Assembly: GCA_036510675.1 (NCBI GenBank)
Contig: DATCDN010000024.1
Coordinates: 1 to 24,331, forward strand
DNA from: JAATGI01 sp036510675
GTDB taxonomy: Bacteria > Pseudomonadota > Alphaproteobacteria > ATCC43930 > CGMCC-115725
DNA length: 24,331 nucleotides
Direction of reading: 5' to 3'
Shown: one piece after another, positions 22,751 through 24,331 of the stretch
Layout of the letters: each line of letters starts with the position of its first letter
Position numbering within the stretch: the stretch's first letter is position 1
Made by a program: the position numbers and the translations under genes
The notes under the pieces: generated by a model
What the model was told of the DNA's origin: nothing
Database searches by the model: none
What the model saw: the letters and a program-made list of their open reading frames with translations, nothing else

Positions 22751-23362
22751 TTACTGATTCGAGGCGGTGCTGAGACGGATCTGCCGGGCGCGGGTCAGGA
22801 TCGAGTTTTCGAGATCCCGCCCGGTCTTCGGATCGACCGGCGCGTCGGCCCATTGCCCGCCCGAATCCTTGACCTGGCGAAACACGGTGACGCGCACGCC
22901 GTCGGCGCGCAGCTCGCGATTGAGGATGAAGATATTGACCTTGAAGCGCTCGTTGGGGGTGCCGCGCGGGCTGTACCAGTCGGTGATGATGGTGCCGCCG
23001 AAGGGATCGGCCGAGGCGATCGGCATGAACGACATGGTGTCGAGCGAGGCATGCCACAAATAGGTATTGACCGCGACGCCGCCGATGCCGCCGCCGCCGC
23101 CCTTGGCCTTGTCGTCGCCGAAGAGCGTGTTCAGCACGCTGAAGCTGCTGGCGTTGCCGTCCTCGGTCTTGTTGATATAGGCCTGCGCGGCCGGAACCGC
23201 CGGATTATAGAGGGGGCTGGTATGATAGGGGTCGTTCTGGCGGCGCGCCGCGTCGGTATCGGTCTGGCTGTTGTCGATGGGATCGCCGAACAAATTGCCG
23301 CATCCCGCCAGCAGCAGCGTCGTGACGGCGATCATCGCCAGACCGGTTATCTTCCGCACCAT
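22751..23362 (-). CDS. DUF3576 lipoprotein
   Basis: From ATG 23362 (GGGGAG six bases upstream) the 203-residue product starts with a lipoprotein signal ending LLLAGC (C21), then GNLFGDPIDNSQTDTD. The DUF3576-type core follows, with a Gly-rich loop (KGGGGGIGG), VNTYLWHASLDTMSFMPIASADPFGGTIITDWY and a C-terminal NRELRADGVRVTVFRQ. Function is unknown; its place upstream of leuS-lptE suggests an envelope role, possibly linked to LPS or outer membrane assembly (inference). A longer upstream frame was rejected because it buries the signal peptide. Confidence 0.88.
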   Translation of the reverse strand: MVRKITGLAMIAVTTLLLAGCGNLFGDPIDNSQTDTDAARRQNDPYHTSPLYNPAVPAAQAYINKTEDGNASSFSVLNTLFGDDKAKGGGGGIGGVAVNTYLWHASLDTMSFMPIASADPFGGTIITDWYSPRGTPNERFKVNIFILNRELRADGVRVTVFRQVKDSGGQWADAPVDPKTGRDLENSILTRARQIRLSTASNQ

Positions 23363-23368
23363 CAACCA

Positions 23369-23374
23369 CTCCCC
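23369..23374 (-). promoter_or_regulatory. Ribosome binding site for the DUF3576 gene
   Basis: GGGGAG on the minus strand, six bases before ATG 23362, fixes the start at the lipoprotein signal. Confidence 0.7.
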
Positions 23375-23512
23375 TCGGCCATGATGGCCGCGATAGATCG
23401 CCGCCGAGCGCGCGCGATCCCCGGCGCCGGCATCTGTACCCAAGCTTCGCTATATGCTCCAATATCCCTAAATATCCCCCTCTGTCCAGGCTCCGCCGCC
23501 GAGAACAGGCTC

Positions 23513-24178
23513 ATGAGCATCGCGGAAAATCTCGCCGAACTGCGCGCGCGCATCGCTGAGCGCGCGCGCGATGCCGGCCGCGACCCCGACAGCGTCGCGC
23601 TGATGGCGGTATCGAAGCTGCATCCGGCGGCATCGGTTGCGGCCGCCCTTGCCGCGGGCCAGCGCCTCTTCGGCGAGAACCGAGTGCCGGAGGCGGGCGA
23701 GAAATTTCCCGCGCTGCGGGCGGGCTTCGCCGATCTGCGGCTTCATCTGATCGGGCCGCTACAGACCAACAAGGCAGCCGAGGCGGTGGCGCTGTTCGAT
23801 GCGATCGAGACGCTGGACCGGCCGCATCTCGCCGAGGTGCTGGCGCGGGAGATGGCGAAGCAGGAGCGCCGGCCCGACTGCTTCATCGAGATCAATACCG
23901 GCGAGGAGCCGCAAAAAGCCGGCATCGTTCCGGCCGACGCCGACGATTTCATCGCGGCGTGCCGCGACCGCTGGCGGCTGCCGGTGGTCGGGCTGATGTG
24001 CATCCCGCCCGAGAACGAGGAGCCGGCGCTACATTTCGCCCTATTGCGCGAGATCGCGCGGCGCCATGGCATCGCCCGGCTCAGCATGGGGATGAGCGCC
24101 GATTACGAGACCGCGATCCGCTTCGGCTCGACCGAATTGCGGCTCGGCACGGCGATCTTCGGCGCGCGGCAGGGGTAG
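23513..24178 (+). CDS. YggS/PLPBP family pyridoxal phosphate homeostasis protein
   Basis: These single-domain TIM-barrel proteins bind pyridoxal 5'-phosphate and help balance PLP and amino acid pools; no enzymatic activity is established. The 221-residue product has the PLP lysine in MAVSKLHP (K35), GENRVPEAGEKF, LRLHLIGPLQTNK, CFIEINTGEEPQKAGI, and the phosphate-binding end LSMGMSADYETAIRFGSTELRLGTAIFG. ATG 23513 is the only start that gives the family N-terminus (MSIAENLAELRARI). It is divergent from the DUF3576 gene across a 150-bp spacer that includes an AT-rich direct repeat (AATATCCCT, then AATATCCCC, about 23460-23480). An IS110-type element follows. Confidence 0.95.
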   Translation: MSIAENLAELRARIAERARDAGRDPDSVALMAVSKLHPAASVAAALAAGQRLFGENRVPEAGEKFPALRAGFADLRLHLIGPLQTNKAAEAVALFDAIETLDRPHLAEVLAREMAKQERRPDCFIEINTGEEPQKAGIVPADADDFIAACRDRWRLPVVGLMCIPPENEEPALHFALLREIARRHGIARLSMGMSADYETAIRFGSTELRLGTAIFGARQG

Positions 24179-24210
24179 GGTCCGAGTGAAGCCGGCGACT
24201 GTGTTGGGTG

Positions 24211-24331
24211 TCAAGCATGAAGGTGGTTGGGTTGGAATGTTTGGTCGCTTTTGGCGAGGGTATTAGCGACGATCAAGAGTTTTCGAGCGGCGGCGATGAT
24301 CGCTACCTTCGCGGGTTTGCCGGCTTGGCGC
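24211..24331 (-). mobile_element. IS110-family transposase, C-terminal end (runs off the window)
   Basis: On the minus strand the last 39 residues before a TGA (24213-24211) read, in part, AGKPAKVAIIAAARKLLIV and then ANTLAKSDQTFQPNHLHA. The GKPAKVA...RKLL pattern is the C-terminal signature of IS110-family DEDD/serine transposases (recombinases). The stop lies 32 bp from the stop of the YggS gene, so the element's end must fall within 24179-24210 or just beyond. The rest of the transposase and the other element end lie past 24331, so completeness and activity cannot be judged. Confidence 0.85.

Noticed and set aside
22505..24178. Long plus-strand frame ending with the YggS coding region
   Set aside because: The first two thirds are antisense to leuS and the DUF3576 lipoprotein; the genuine start is ATG 23513.

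Overview
The window comes from a GC-rich alphaproteobacterium, probably in or near the Rhodospirillales (inferred from gene order and protein character; no marker RNA is present). The left half is the conserved chromosome-origin neighbourhood known from Caulobacter and Rickettsia: hemH-hemE on the minus strand, a 394-bp spacer with a strongly AT-rich stretch and degenerate DnaA-box-like 9-mers, then PPDK-regulator - maf - aroE - coaE - (insertion) - dnaQ - secB - Tim44-like - mltA. I read 1116-1509 as the probable oriC.

Layout: 1-1115 haem genes (minus). 1116-1509 putative origin. 1510-4347 four plus-strand genes chained by 4-bp ATGA stop/start overlaps. 4348-9719 an interruption of the usual coaE-dnaQ adjacency: a MetE C-terminal-like methyltransferase and a 1216-residue fused indolepyruvate ferredoxin oxidoreductase, both minus strand, with two 66-bp triple-hairpin repeats beside them and two other hairpin repeats read in frame inside the oxidoreductase N-terminus. 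9720-12961 dnaQ, secB (convergent), Tim44-like, mltA. 13111-14485 two small exported or envelope proteins. 14581-18065 an acyl-CoA ligase, a thioredoxin-fold 2Fe-2S ferredoxin, a dienelactone-hydrolase-like exported protein and a small Cys-rich exported protein. 18073-18630 greB. 18614-23362 a minus-strand cluster DUF3576 lipoprotein - leuS - lptE - holA. 23513-24178 a YggS/PLPBP family gene. 24211-24331 the 3' end of an IS110-family transposase running off the window.

Functionally the window mixes replication (dnaQ, holA, putative oriC), envelope biogenesis (secB, Tim44-like, mltA, lptE, DUF3576 lipoprotein), housekeeping metabolism (hemE/H, aroE, coaE, maf, leuS) and accessory carbon or amino-acid metabolism (oxidoreductase, MetE-like protein, acyl-CoA ligase). 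Genes are tightly packed: many stop/start overlaps, and two convergent pairs whose stop codons abut exactly. I saw no tRNA, rRNA or CRISPR array. No clearly undescribed multi-gene system is evident; the most unusual features are the origin region, the repeat-built N-terminus of the oxidoreductase, the covarying triple-hairpin repeats and the IS110 end.
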